Source: Microbacteriaceae bacterium (GTDB taxonomy: Bacteria; Actinomycetota; Actinomycetes; Actinomycetales; Microbacteriaceae). From it: 64,000 nucleotides of DNA. Under the pieces are notes generated by a model that made no database searches, was not told where the DNA came from, and was given only the letters and a program-made list of their open reading frames with translations. The DNA is taken from contig JANXTR010000023.1 of assembly GCA_025352325.1 (NCBI GenBank), forward strand, positions 62,001-126,000. Reading direction: 5' to 3'. A program made the position numbers and the translations under genes. Positions 33,648 to 44,891 of the stretch are shown piece by piece (the stretch's first letter is position 1; every line of letters begins with the position of its first letter).

Positions 33648-35350
33648 TGACCGACGCTGCTGCACCTCGCCCCTGGATCAAGTCTTACGCGGAAGGTGTG
33701 CCCGACGACATCGAGTTGCCGACCGGATCGCTGGCCGACCTCATCCAGGCCTCGGTCACCGAGTTCGGCGACAGCGTGGCCCTCGAGTTCTTCGGTCGCG
33801 AGACCAGCTACGCCGAACTCGGCGAGCAGATCAACCGTGCCGCAGAGGGCCTGCGCAAGCTGGGGGTGCGCAAGGGCGACCCGATCGCGCTGATCATGCC
33901 GAACTGCCCGCAGCACGTCGTGGCGTTCTATGCGATCCTGCGCGTCGGCGCGATCGTCATCGAGCACAACCCGCTCTACACCCCGCGGGAGCTGCGCCAC
34001 CAGTTCGAGGAGCACGGCGCCAAGGTCGTCATCACCTGGGACAAGGTCGTCGCTACGCTGCAGGAGTTCCCGAGCGACATCGTCATCGACCACATCGTCT
34101 CGGTGGACATGACGCGCGCGATGCCGTTCCGCTTGCGGTTCGCCCTCAAGCTGCCGATCCCACCCGCCCGCAAGCAGCGGGGCGAGCTGACCGCGAAGGT
34201 CTCCGGCACGACCCCGTGGGAGGAGCTCGTCGACGAGACGGCCATCAAGCCCTCGGTGGCGGGGCCGACGGCGGCGGATGTCGCGGTCATCCAATACACC
34301 AGCGGCACCACGGGCAGCCCCAAGGGCGCCACCCTCACCCACCTGAACCTCGGCGTCAACGCCGCGCAGGCGCGCGCCTGGGTGCCGACCATCCCGCGGG
34401 GAACCGCGAGCGTGCACGCCGTTCTCCCGCTCTTCCACGCCTACGGCCTCACGCTGTGTCTCACCTTCGCGATGAGCATGGGCGCGCGCCTCGTGCTCTT
34501 CCCGCGCTTCGACCCGGATCTCGTTCTGCCGGTCATCAAGAAGCGCCCGCCCACCTTCCTGCCCGCCGTGCCGCCGATCTACGAGCGGCTGACCACGGCT
34601 GCCAAGGCGAAGGGTGTCTCCCTCGAAGGCATCGAGATCGCCATCTCGGGGGCGATGCCCCTCTCGCAGTCCGTGATCACCCCGTGGGAGCAGTTGACCA
34701 AGGGCTACCTGGTGGAGGGCTACGGCCTGAGCGAGTGCAGTCCGGTGCTGGTCGCGAACCCGGTGGGCGACGGCCGCAAGCAGGGGACGATCGGCCTCCC
34801 GCTGCCGGGCACCGACATCCGGATCGTCAGCCCCGACGACCCGACGAAAGACATGCCGGCCGGAGAGCCGGGCGAGCTGCTGGCCAAGGGCCCGCAGGTC
34901 ATGAGCGGGTACTGGAAGAAGCCCGAGGCCACCGCCGAGGTGTTCGTCGACGGCTGGTACCGCACCGGTGACATCGCCACGATCGACGACGACGGCTTCA
35001 TCACGATCGTCGACCGGATGAAGGAGCTCGTCATCACCGGCGGCTTCAACGTCTCGCCCACCGAGGTCGAAGACGTCCTGCGCGGCTTCGACGGAGTCGC
35101 GGACGTGGCGATCGTCGGCCTGCCGAGCGCCCGCGACGGTGAGCACGTGATCGCCGCGGTCGTCCAGGCGCCGGGAAAGACCGTCGACGAGGCCGGCTTG
35201 CGGGCGTTCGCCCGCGAGAATATGGCCGCGTATAAGGTGCCGAAGCGGGTCTATCTCGTGGACGAGTTGCCGAAGTCGCTGATCGGCAAGGTGCTGCGCA
35301 AGAAGGTCAAGGAGGCGCTGCTGGCGCGCGACGACGTCTCACGCGACTGA
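33647..35350 (+). CDS. Long-chain fatty acid-CoA ligase (AMP-dependent)
   Basis: A 567-residue acyl-adenylate enzyme. The P-loop YTSGTTGSPKGATLTH is near residue 220, the A5 motif EGYGLSECSPV near 365, the hinge YRTGDIATID near 442, and the C-terminal catalytic Lys lies in KSLIGKVLRK near 550. The length and the VEGYGLSE form fit FadD-type long-chain ligases used in fatty acid degradation or lipid synthesis. It stands alone on its transcript. Confidence 0.92.
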   Translation: MTDAAAPRPWIKSYAEGVPDDIELPTGSLADLIQASVTEFGDSVALEFFGRETSYAELGEQINRAAEGLRKLGVRKGDPIALIMPNCPQHVVAFYAILRVGAIVIEHNPLYTPRELRHQFEEHGAKVVITWDKVVATLQEFPSDIVIDHIVSVDMTRAMPFRLRFALKLPIPPARKQRGELTAKVSGTTPWEELVDETAIKPSVAGPTAADVAVIQYTSGTTGSPKGATLTHLNLGVNAAQARAWVPTIPRGTASVHAVLPLFHAYGLTLCLTFAMSMGARLVLFPRFDPDLVLPVIKKRPPTFLPAVPPIYERLTTAAKAKGVSLEGIEIAISGAMPLSQSVITPWEQLTKGYLVEGYGLSECSPVLVANPVGDGRKQGTIGLPLPGTDIRIVSPDDPTKDMPAGEPGELLAKGPQVMSGYWKKPEATAEVFVDGWYRTGDIATIDDDGFITIVDRMKELVITGGFNVSPTEVEDVLRGFDGVADVAIVGLPSARDGEHVIAAVVQAPGKTVDEAGLRAFARENMAAYKVPKRVYLVDELPKSLIGKVLRKKVKEALLARDDVSRD

Positions 35351-35379
35351 GCAGAGGGCGGACTCGACGGCGGTCGGAC

Positions 35380-36693
35380 TCAGCGCAGCCGCGCCACGAC
35401 ATCCGCCAGCGCGTCGTCGTCGCCCACGTTTCCGGCGAAGACGACGTAGCGGATACCGAGTGCCGCCTCGTCATCGGCCGCGTCGATGCGCAGCGCCGAC
35501 ACCATCCCGGGGAAGAACTGCCCGAGCACGGTGGCGCGCTGGAGGCCCAGTCCTCGCACGGCGACGTCGTGCGAGGTGATTCCGCCCTTGGCAAGCACCC
35601 AGGAGGGATGCGCGGCAAGAGCCTCGCGCACGATCGCGACCACGGCATCCGAGACCGCCGCCGCGATCTCGAGGCTGCGGCTGGGGTCCGCGTCTCGCAC
35701 CAGTGATCGGGAGGTCGTCAGCAGCACGTCCTCCCGCGGGAGCGCCGCGCGCACGCGCGCCGCCGCCTCGGCCACCGTGCGGCCGGAGGCGTCCCCAAGC
35801 AGCGTGGGGACATCGAGCTCGACGTGCGTCAACGGGAACCGTTCGGTGAGCCGCGCGAGCTGGCGCGCGGTCTGAGCGACGTGCGAGCCGACGACCACGA
35901 GCCCGTGGCCGGGGCGCGGCGCCACGTCGGCGGCAGTCAGCGCCGGACTCTCGCCGGAGCCGATCAGTGCCCGGACGAACGACGGGCCGCTGCGGCTGAC
36001 GAAGCGGAGGCCCTCGGCCTCGACCAGCCGGAGGGCGCGCTCGACCACGTCGAGGTCGTCGTAGCCGTCGGCGTTGACGACGATGGGCATCAGCTCGCTC
36101 GCACCGCGGAGGATCTCGGCCACGCGCTCGACCCCGCCGCTACGGATGTCGTGCAGCCCGACGCTGAGCACACGACCTCGCGGGATCGCGCCCGCGCTCT
36201 TCTCGACAACGAAGTCACGCAGGTCCGAAGAGGTGTATCCGAAGCTCGCATCCCGCGCGAACTCGGTCTCACCGACCGGGATCGGCACGCCGCCGACCGT
36301 GGCGTAGTGGATGTCGCCCGCCGTGTACCGGCCCGCCTCGAAGAAGGCGGGCACCAGCAGCATCCCGTCGAATCCGGAGCCGAGCACCTCGCGCCGCGCG
36401 GCATCGATCGCCCGCACCTCGGCGAGCACGTGTCCGCGCAGCGTGGAGTCCCCGCGGCTGACGACATCGAGCGGCTCGCCATCGAGCTCGAGTCGGAACA
36501 GCCGGGTCGCCACGTCGTGCGTGAGGGCCACGGCATCCGGCTCGGACATGCTCCGCGTATTCGTCAGCACGAAGCAACACGCGTCGGGATCGGCGAGCAC
36601 GTCGGCGAAGTCGGGCTCGCTGGGGAGCACGACCGTCACGCCGTGGACGGCCTGCGATCCGGTCGGGTCGTCGTCGAGCACGGCGGTACGCAC
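35380..36693 (-). CDS. Four-carbon acid sugar kinase family protein (OtnK/DUF1537-like)
   Basis: A 437-residue kinase. The N-terminus TAVLDDDPTGSQAVHG, SRGDSTLRGH near residue 80 and the C-terminal nucleotide-binding half with GLVVVGSHV near 262 and LAKGGITSHDVA near 375 are the family signatures. Members phosphorylate threonate, erythronate or related acids at O4. The GTG at 36693 follows the SDR stop by 1 bp; the two genes likely form a sugar-acid pathway pair (oxidation then phosphorylation) placed at the end of the chaperone operon. Confidence 0.85.
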   Translation of the reverse strand: MRTAVLDDDPTGSQAVHGVTVVLPSEPDFADVLADPDACCFVLTNTRSMSEPDAVALTHDVATRLFRLELDGEPLDVVSRGDSTLRGHVLAEVRAIDAARREVLGSGFDGMLLVPAFFEAGRYTAGDIHYATVGGVPIPVGETEFARDASFGYTSSDLRDFVVEKSAGAIPRGRVLSVGLHDIRSGGVERVAEILRGASELMPIVVNADGYDDLDVVERALRLVEAEGLRFVSRSGPSFVRALIGSGESPALTAADVAPRPGHGLVVVGSHVAQTARQLARLTERFPLTHVELDVPTLLGDASGRTVAEAAARVRAALPREDVLLTTSRSLVRDADPSRSLEIAAAVSDAVVAIVREALAAHPSWVLAKGGITSHDVAVRGLGLQRATVLGQFFPGMVSALRIDAADDEAALGIRYVVFAGNVGDDDALADVVARLR

Positions 36694-36694
36694 C

Positions 36695-37473
36695 TCAGGA
36701 GACCTGGAGCCCGCCGTTGATGTCGTACGTGGCCGCGGTGATGAATCCGGCGTCCGGGCCGACCAGGAACGCGATCAGGGCACCGACCTCGTCGGGGGTA
36801 CCGATGCGGCCGACCAGGATGCCCTGCGCGAGGGCCTGCTTGCGAGCCTCGTCGAGCGTGCCGCCCATGATGTCGGTGTCGATCGGCCCCGGAGCGACAG
36901 CGTTCACGGTGATCCCGAACTCTCCGACCTCGCGAGCGAGTGCGCGCGTGAAACCGAGCACTGCGGCCTTCGACGAGCTGTACGCGACCTTCGAATAGCT
37001 GCCGCCTCCTCGCTGCGCGGAGACCGACGAGAGACTCACGATCCGGCCCAGGCGTCGCTCGATCATGCCGGGCACGACTCGCTGCGTCACGATGAAGGCC
37101 CCGCGGAGATTGACGGCGTGCACACGATCCCACTCCGCGACGGTGGCCTCGAGAAAAGGAGTCGGCGAGGAGACGCCAGCGAGATTGACGAGTGCCACGA
37201 GGGGAGGCAAGGCTCCCTCGACGCGGGTGATCGCGGCATCCACGGAGGCCTCGTCTGCCACGTCGACCCGCACGCCGATCGCCTCGATGCCGTGCGTCTC
37301 GGTGAGCAGCCTGGCCGCCTCCTCGGCGGCGGCGCCATCGAGGTCGAGGACCGCGATCGACCAACCGGATGCCGCGAGCCGCTCGGCTGTCGCCCGCCCG
37401 ATCCCGCGCACCGAGCCCGCCCCCGTGAGGACGGCGGTGCGGCGCTCCGGGAACACCCCAGCGACCGTCCCCG

Positions 37474-37477
<4 letters not shown>
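36695..37477 (-). CDS. Short-chain dehydrogenase/reductase (FabG-like)
   Basis: A 260-residue classical [20 protein letters not shown] near residue 18 is the NAD(P) motif, NLAGVSSP near 98 replaces [14 protein letters not shown] holds the catalytic Ser near 148, and [10 protein letters not shown] gives Tyr-x3-Lys near 165. [10 protein letters not shown] and GGLQVS complete the fold. The start overlaps the clpB stop by 4 nt, an unusual partner, and it is followed directly by the OtnK-like kinase. A hydroxy-acid dehydrogenase role is inferred from that neighbour. Confidence 0.88.
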
Positions 37478-39660
<2,183 letters not shown>

Positions 39661-39713
39661 GCGAACTGCCTCTCTCAAACGTTGATGTCGTTGATGATCC
39701 CGGATGAAGCCGG

Positions 39714-40814
39714 TCAGGCGCGAGTAGACGCCGTCACGGTGAACTTGGGGCCGCGAGCGATCTGCCGGGTCGGGCCGACCAGACGCTCGAGCTGGGCGCG
39801 GTAGCCGAGATGCGAGTTCCAGACGGTCCACAGCTCGCCGCCCGGCCGGAGCACGCGGGCGGCGTCGGCGAACAGTTTCGGCGCGAGACCGGAGTGGACC
39901 GCCGCACCGGTGTGGAAGGGCGGATTCAGCAGGATGAGATCCGCCGACCCGTCCTCCTCGAGCGACAAGCCGTCGTCGCGCACGACCTCGACTTCGAGCC
40001 CGTTGGCCGCCATCGTCAAGCGCGCAGACGCCGCCGCCGCGGCGGACTGGTCGCTCGCCAGCACACGGGCAGTCGGATCCCGTTTCGCGAGCAGGGCGGC
40101 AAGGATGCCCGTGCCGCAGCCGAGGTCGATCGCGCGGCGATACGGCGGCAGCTGGTCGAGCACCTCAACGAGCGACCGCGTGCCGAGGTCGAGCGAGGCG
40201 CCGGCGAACACCCCGCCGGTCGCTACGACGGCCAGGCCGATGTCCTCATGCCAGTGGTGGCGGGGTGCGACCGGCGGCGCGACGATCGGTTCGCGAGCGA
40301 TGAGCAATCGCGACTTCTGACGCGCGTGCGACACGTCGAGCCGGGCGAAGTGCCGCGACAGCACCTCGTTCATCGTCACCGTCATGTGCTTGAGGCGCCC
40401 GCCGGCAATCACGACGACCTCCGGGGAAGCGTGCGCGGCGATCATCCGGGCGGTCTCCTCGAGCTCGTCGAGCGAGCGCGGGAGTCGCAGGAGCACGAGA
40501 GCGGCACCCGTGAACAGCTCCGGCTCCAGCGCCATCGACCGGTATGGCGACTCGATCGACCCGGCGCTCCTGCCGTTCGCCGCCAGGGCAAGCTCACCGA
40601 GCAGCGGATCCTGGTGCACCCGCACCCCGCTAGCCCCCGCCGCAAGAGCGCCGAGGGTGAGCGCCCCGTAGGCATCGCCAACGACGACGACCGGCGTTCC
40701 CTCGATCAGGGGCGCCGCCTCGTCGAGCATGAGGGCGTCTGCGGCATCCCACGCCTGGAGCTCTTGGGTCTCGAGGTCCGGCCAGCGGCGGAGCTCGGCG
40801 AAGGCGAAGGTCAT
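39714..40814 (-). CDS. RsmC/RlmG-like class I RNA methyltransferase
   Basis: A 366-residue protein with a degenerate N-terminal methyltransferase-like half and a C-terminal catalytic half. The SAM motif [17 protein letters not shown] is near residue 232 and the amino-methylase motif [14 protein letters not shown] near 300 (NPPF). This two-domain order is that of the enzymes that methylate guanine N2 in rRNA. It lies 8 bp downstream of hspR, inside the chaperone run, so it may be induced with heat stress. Confidence 0.85.
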   Translation of the reverse strand: MTFAFAELRRWPDLETQELQAWDAADALMLDEAAPLIEGTPVVVVGDAYGALTLGALAAGASGVRVHQDPLLGELALAANGRSAGSIESPYRSMALEPELFTGAALVLLRLPRSLDELEETARMIAAHASPEVVVIAGGRLKHMTVTMNEVLSRHFARLDVSHARQKSRLLIAREPIVAPPVAPRHHWHEDIGLAVVATGGVFAGASLDLGTRSLVEVLDQLPPYRRAIDLGCGTGILAALLAKRDPTARVLASDQSAAAAASARLTMAANGLEVEVVRDDGLSLEEDGSADLILLNPPFHTGAAVHSGLAPKLFADAARVLRPGGELWTVWNSHLGYRAQLERLVGPTRQIARGPKFTVTASTRA

Positions 40815-40822
40815 CTCGACCG

Positions 40823-41242
40823 TCAGCCGCGCGGCCCGAACGGCCGCCAGACCACGAGTTGGTTGGCCTTCTTGGCGCGCTCGCCGGCGCGAAGCGATAC
40901 GACGTCGCCCTCGGCTCCCGCCGCGAATACGCGGCGGCCCGGCCGGTTGAGCAGCTCGTCCGCCAGCGCAGACTCGAGCTCGGAGACCCGGTGCGCGAGA
41001 GCTGCGACCTGATTTTCGAGCTCCAGGATGCGGCGGATCCCCTCGAGGTTGAGCCCCTCAGCGCTCAGCCGCGCGATCTCCCGCAGCTGCACGACATCGC
41101 GCATCGTGTAGCGGCGCGACTGCCCCGCCGTGCGCCGCGGGCTCACCATGCCGAGCCGGTCGTACTGGCGCAGCGTCTGCGGATGCATCCCGCTCAGCTC
41201 GGCGGCGACCGCGATCGCGAACAGCGGGCTGTTCTCGTCCAT
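40823..41242 (-). CDS. hspR: Heat-shock repressor HspR (MerR family)
   Basis: A 139-residue MerR-type regulator. LFAIAVAAELSGMHPQTLRQ and YDRLGMVSPRRTAGQSRRYT give the HTH and wing of HspR, followed by the coiled coil LEGIRRILELENQVAALAHR. HspR binds HAIR sites with DnaK as co-repressor and represses the dnaK operon. Two HAIR sites are seen ahead of dnaK. Its start overlaps the dnaJ stop by one base. Confidence 0.95.
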   Translation of the reverse strand: MDENSPLFAIAVAAELSGMHPQTLRQYDRLGMVSPRRTAGQSRRYTMRDVVQLREIARLSAEGLNLEGIRRILELENQVAALAHRVSELESALADELLNRPGRRVFAAGAEGDVVSLRAGERAKKANQLVVWRPFGPRG

Positions 41243-42231
41243 CAGCGCCCGCTCCGGGAGAGCAGGTCATCGCGCGGGTTCTCGTCGGGCAGCAACGCGG
41301 TGAACGCCTCGAGCGCCTCCTTGGCCGCCGGCGTCAAGTGGCTCGGCACCGAGACCACGACCTCGGCGAGCAGATCGCCCGTGCCCTTCGGGGTCGAGAC
41401 GCCGCGTCCCTTGACGCGCAGCACACGTCCGGACGGGGTGCCCGCGGCGACGCGCAGCTTGACGGGCGCGCCGTCCAGCGTCGGAACCTCGATGGCGGCA
41501 CCAAGCGCGGCTTCCGCGAAGGTGATCGGCACGTCGACGCGCAGGTTGAGGCCGTCGCGCTCGAAGATCGGATGCTTGCGCACCGCCACCGTGAGCACCA
41601 AGTCGCCGGGCTCGCCGCCGTCTGGGCTGGGCGCGCCCTTGCCCTTCAGCCGGATCTTCTGCCCGTCCGCCACACCCGCCGGGATCTTGACCTTCGTCTC
41701 GCGACCGCCTTGCATCTGCAGGCTGACCGTCTCGCCGCGGATCGCGGTGAGGAAGTCGAGGGTCGTGTTGGCAGTCGCGTCGGGGCCGCGCGTCGGACCG
41801 CCGAAGCCCTGGTAGCCGCCGCTCGCGGTGCCGAAACCCGCGCTGCGGCCGCCGCCGAACATCCCGCCCAGCAGGTCGTCGAACCCGCCGGTCGAATAGC
41901 TCTGGCGGGTGCGACCGCCGGTGAAGAGACCGCCGAAGACGTCCTCGAAGCCGGCATTGCCGCCCGCCGCGCCGGGCGCCGTGAAACGCGCCCCGCTGCC
42001 CATCGCGCGCATTTGGTCGTACTCGGAGCGCTGCTCCGTGTCGGAGAGCACCGAATACGCCTCGCTGATCTCCTTGAAGCGCGCCTCAGCCTTCGCATCC
42101 CCGGAGTTGGAGTCGGGGTGGAACTGCCGCGCGAGCTTGCGGTATATCTTCTTGAGCTCCGCGTCCGACACGTCCTTCTTCGCGCCGAGCACGGCGTAGA
42201 AGTCCTTGTCGAACCAGTCCTGACTGGCCAT
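41242..42231 (-). CDS. dnaJ: Chaperone DnaJ (CbpA-like, no zinc domain)
   Basis: A 329-residue type II J protein. The J domain spans about residues 6-72 (FYAVLGAKKDVSDAELKKIY) with the HPD motif in QFHPDSNSG. A Gly/Phe-rich linker (GGFDDLLGGMFGGG) and two beta-sandwich client domains (VSLQMQGGRETKVKIPAGVA) follow. The four CxxCxGxG zinc repeats of classical DnaJ are missing, so this is the DnaJ form usual in hspR operons. It stimulates DnaK ATPase. Confidence 0.93.
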   Translation of the reverse strand: MASQDWFDKDFYAVLGAKKDVSDAELKKIYRKLARQFHPDSNSGDAKAEARFKEISEAYSVLSDTEQRSEYDQMRAMGSGARFTAPGAAGGNAGFEDVFGGLFTGGRTRQSYSTGGFDDLLGGMFGGGRSAGFGTASGGYQGFGGPTRGPDATANTTLDFLTAIRGETVSLQMQGGRETKVKIPAGVADGQKIRLKGKGAPSPDGGEPGDLVLTVAVRKHPIFERDGLNLRVDVPITFAEAALGAAIEVPTLDGAPVKLRVAAGTPSGRVLRVKGRGVSTPKGTGDLLAEVVVSVPSHLTPAAKEALEAFTALLPDENPRDDLLSRSGR

Positions 42232-42249
42232 GCGCTCCGGCTCCCCGAC

Positions 42250-42864
42250 TTACTCGGGAACGGAGACGGCGACCTTCGCCGCGCGGATGAGACGCTCGCC
42301 GAGCGCGTAGCCCGGCTCGATGACGTCCGCGACGGTGTTGATCGTCACACCGGGAGTCGGCAGTTGCACGATGGCCTCGTGCACCTGGGGATCGAATGCC
42401 TCGCCAACCTCGCCGACGCGACGCAGGCCGTAGCGCTCGAAGCCCGCGCGGAGCTTCTGCGCGACGATCGCCAGCGGGCTGCCCTCGGTGAGGTCGTCGT
42501 GCGCCTCGGCGCGATCGAGGTCGTCGATCGCCGGAAGCAGCGTGCGGATGACCTCGGCGATGACCGCGTCGCGGTTGGCAACGCGGTCCCGCTCCACGCG
42601 GGTGCGGAAGTTCTTCAACTCCGCTTCCGCGCGGGCGGCACGGTCGCGGTACTCGGCGACCAGGTCGTGCTCGGCCTCGGCCAGCAGCGCCGCATCTTCG
42701 TCGCTCAGTTCCACGTCGGGACCCTCGGCTTGGATGAGACCCTCGATGCCCGCGTCGCGTGCCTCGCCGGTCTTCGGGTCGATCTTGCGCTTGTTGCGGA
42801 CGACCGGCTCCTCGGCTTCGTTCGGGTCGTTCGGGTCCTTCGGTTCTTTCGACTGGGATGCCAT
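42250..42864 (-). CDS. grpE: Nucleotide exchange factor GrpE
   Basis: A 204-residue protein with a charged N-terminus, a long helix (LVAEYRDRAARAEAELKNFR) and a C-terminal beta domain. RLLPAIDDLDRA-type core (here LLPAIDDLDRAEA near residue 110), FDPQVHEAI near 158 and VIEPGYALGERLIRAAKVAV near 182 are the GrpE signatures. It releases ADP from DnaK. Only 2 bp separate it from dnaK. Confidence 0.95.
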   Translation of the reverse strand: MASQSKEPKDPNDPNEAEEPVVRNKRKIDPKTGEARDAGIEGLIQAEGPDVELSDEDAALLAEAEHDLVAEYRDRAARAEAELKNFRTRVERDRVANRDAVIAEVIRTLLPAIDDLDRAEAHDDLTEGSPLAIVAQKLRAGFERYGLRRVGEVGEAFDPQVHEAIVQLPTPGVTINTVADVIEPGYALGERLIRAAKVAVSVPE

Positions 42865-42866
42865 GG

Positions 42867-44762
42867 CTACTTCTTCGACCCCTTGGCGTCGTCCTTGGCC
42901 GCGGATGGGTCATCCTTCGACTCGTCGTCGTCCACGATCTCGGCGTCGACGATGTCCTCGTCACCCGACTCGGGAGTGGCCTCTGTGCCGTCGGTGGACT
43001 CGCCCTCGGTGGTCGGCGCGTTGTAGATCGCCTCGCCGAGCTTGGTCTGGCTCGCGTTGAGCTTGTCGAACGCCACCTTGACGGCGGCCTCGTCCTCGGA
43101 CTGCAGCGCCGTCTTGAGCGCGTCGACGTCGGCCTGGACCTCGGTCTTCACGTCTTCCGGGAGCTTGTCCTCGTTCTCCTTGATCAACTTGTCGATCGAG
43201 TAAGCGAGCTGCTCGGCGTTGTTGCGCACCTCGGCGGCCTCGCGACGCGACTTGTCCTCCGCGGCGTGCTCCTCGGCCTCGCGCACCATGCGCTCGATGT
43301 CCTCCTTGGGCAGCGACGAGCCACCCGTGATGGTCATCGACTGCTCCTTGCCGGTGCCCTTGTCCTTGGCGCCGACGTGCACGATGCCGTTGGCGTCCAG
43401 GTCGAAGGTGACCTCGATCTGCGGGATGCCACGGGGCGCGGGAGCAATACCGGTCAGCTCAAAGGTGCCGAGCGCCTTGTTATCCCGGGTGAACTCGCGC
43501 TCGCCCTGGAACACCTGGATCGCGACGGACGGCTGGTTGTCGTCCGCGGTCGTGAAGGTCTCACTCCGCTTGGTCGGGATGGCCGTGTTGCGCTCGATCA
43601 GCTTGGTCATGATGCCGCCCTTGGTCTCGATGCCGAGGCTCAGGGGGGTGACATCGATGAGCAGAATGTCCTTCCGCTCCCCTTTCAGCACGCCAGCCTG
43701 GAGGGCGGCACCGACGGCGACCACCTCATCCGGGTTGACGCCCTTGTTCGGGTCCTTGCCCCCGGTGAGCTTCTTGACGAGCTCGTAGACGGCGGGCATG
43801 CGGGTCGAACCACCGACGAGCACCACGTGCGCGATGTCGCCGACCTTGACCCCGGCCTCCTTGATGACGTCCTCGAACGGCTTCTTGGTGCGGTCGAGGA
43901 GGTCGCCAGTCATCTGCTCGAACTGCGCGCGCGTGATGGTCTCGTCGAGGTTGGCCGGACCGTTCTCGGTGAGCGAGAGGTACGGCAGCTGGATGCTGGC
44001 GCTCATGGAGCTCGAGAGCTCCTTCTTGGCCTGCTCCGCGCCCTCCTTGAGACGCTGCTTCGCGATCTTGTCACCGGACACGTCGACACCGGTGGTGTCC
44101 TTGAACTTCTTGATCAGGTAGTCGACGACGCGCTGGTCCCAGTCGTCGCCGCCGAGGCGGTTGTCGCCGGCGGTCGAGCGGACCTGGATAGTGGAGAAGT
44201 CGTCATCCTTGCCCACCTCGAGCAGGGAAACGTCGAAGGTGCCGCCGCCGAGGTCGAAGACGAGGATGAGCTCGTCTTCCTTGCCGCGGTCCAGGCCGTA
44301 GGCGAGGGCAGCCGCGGTCGGCTCGTTGATGATGCGCAGCACGTTGAGGCCGGCGATCTCGCCCGCCTCCTTGGTGGCCTGGCGCTCGGCGTCGTTGAAG
44401 TACGCGGGGACGGTAATGACGGCATCCGTCACGTCCTCGCCCAGGTACTGCTCGGCGTCGCGCTTGAGCTTGCCCAGGATGCGCGCCGAGATCTCCTGCG
44501 GCGTGTACTTCTTGCTGTCGACCTCCTGCGTCCAGGTGGTGCCCATGTGGCGCTTGACTGACGCGATGGTGCGGTCGACGTTGGTGACGGCCTGACGCTT
44601 GGCGGTCTCGCCGACCAGCACCTCTCCGTCTTTGGTGAAGGCGACGACCGATGGGGTCGTCCGCAAACCTTCTGCGTTCGCGATGACGGTGGGTTCGCCA
44701 CCCTCGAGGACGGCGACCACCGAGTTCGTGGTTCCGAGGTCGATACCTACTGCTCGAGCCAT
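42867..44762 (-). CDS. dnaK: Chaperone DnaK (Hsp70)
   Basis: A 631-residue Hsp70. [18 protein letters not shown] at the N-terminus, [17 protein letters not shown] near residue 112, [19 protein letters not shown] near 165, [16 protein letters not shown] near 310 and the substrate-binding domain starting at about 360 are all present; the tail is acidic ([20 protein letters not shown]). The Gram-positive deletion in the N-terminal quadrant is present. AAGGAGCAG precedes the ATG. It heads the run with grpE, dnaJ and hspR, with two HAIR sites upstream. Confidence 0.97.
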   Translation of the reverse strand: MARAVGIDLGTTNSVVAVLEGGEPTVIANAEGLRTTPSVVAFTKDGEVLVGETAKRQAVTNVDRTIASVKRHMGTTWTQEVDSKKYTPQEISARILGKLKRDAEQYLGEDVTDAVITVPAYFNDAERQATKEAGEIAGLNVLRIINEPTAAALAYGLDRGKEDELILVFDLGGGTFDVSLLEVGKDDDFSTIQVRSTAGDNRLGGDDWDQRVVDYLIKKFKDTTGVDVSGDKIAKQRLKEGAEQAKKELSSSMSASIQLPYLSLTENGPANLDETITRAQFEQMTGDLLDRTKKPFEDVIKEAGVKVGDIAHVVLVGGSTRMPAVYELVKKLTGGKDPNKGVNPDEVVAVGAALQAGVLKGERKDILLIDVTPLSLGIETKGGIMTKLIERNTAIPTKRSETFTTADDNQPSVAIQVFQGEREFTRDNKALGTFELTGIAPAPRGIPQIEVTFDLDANGIVHVGAKDKGTGKEQSMTITGGSSLPKEDIERMVREAEEHAAEDKSRREAAEVRNNAEQLAYSIDKLIKENEDKLPEDVKTEVQADVDALKTALQSEDEAAVKVAFDKLNASQTKLGEAIYNAPTTEGESTDGTEATPESGDEDIVDAEIVDDDESKDDPSAAKDDAKGSKK

Positions 44763-44797
44763 GTGAAGTTCTGCTCCTTGAAAGATCGGATGCCCGA

Positions 44798-44818
44798 CTT
44801 GAGTCGAACAGAGTCAAG
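44798..44818. promoter_or_regulatory. HAIR operator 1 (HspR site)
   Basis: On the + strand CTTGAGT-cgaacag-AGTCAAG, an inverted repeat 36-56 bp ahead of the dnaK start. It matches the HAIR consensus CTTGAGT-N7-ACTCAAG except for one base. A TTGACT -35-like hexamer on the dnaK strand lies inside it. Confidence 0.8.
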
Positions 44819-44861
44819 TTTTCCAGCCTGTGGATAGCTTGTCAAGCCCGCGCGAGTAAAA

Positions 44862-44882
44862 CTTGAGTGGACCCGACTCAAT
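44862..44882. promoter_or_regulatory. HAIR operator 2 (HspR site)
   Basis: CTTGAGT-ggacccg-ACTCAAT, one mismatch to the HAIR consensus. Its centre is 64 bp from that of operator 1, close to six helical turns, and it ends 10 bp from the adhesin stop codon. Confidence 0.8.
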
Positions 44883-44891
44883 AGCCGCCGA

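Noticed and set aside
42759-44561. 600-codon open frame antisense to dnaK
   Set aside because: Antisense dnaK frames are a known artefact; no independent start signal.
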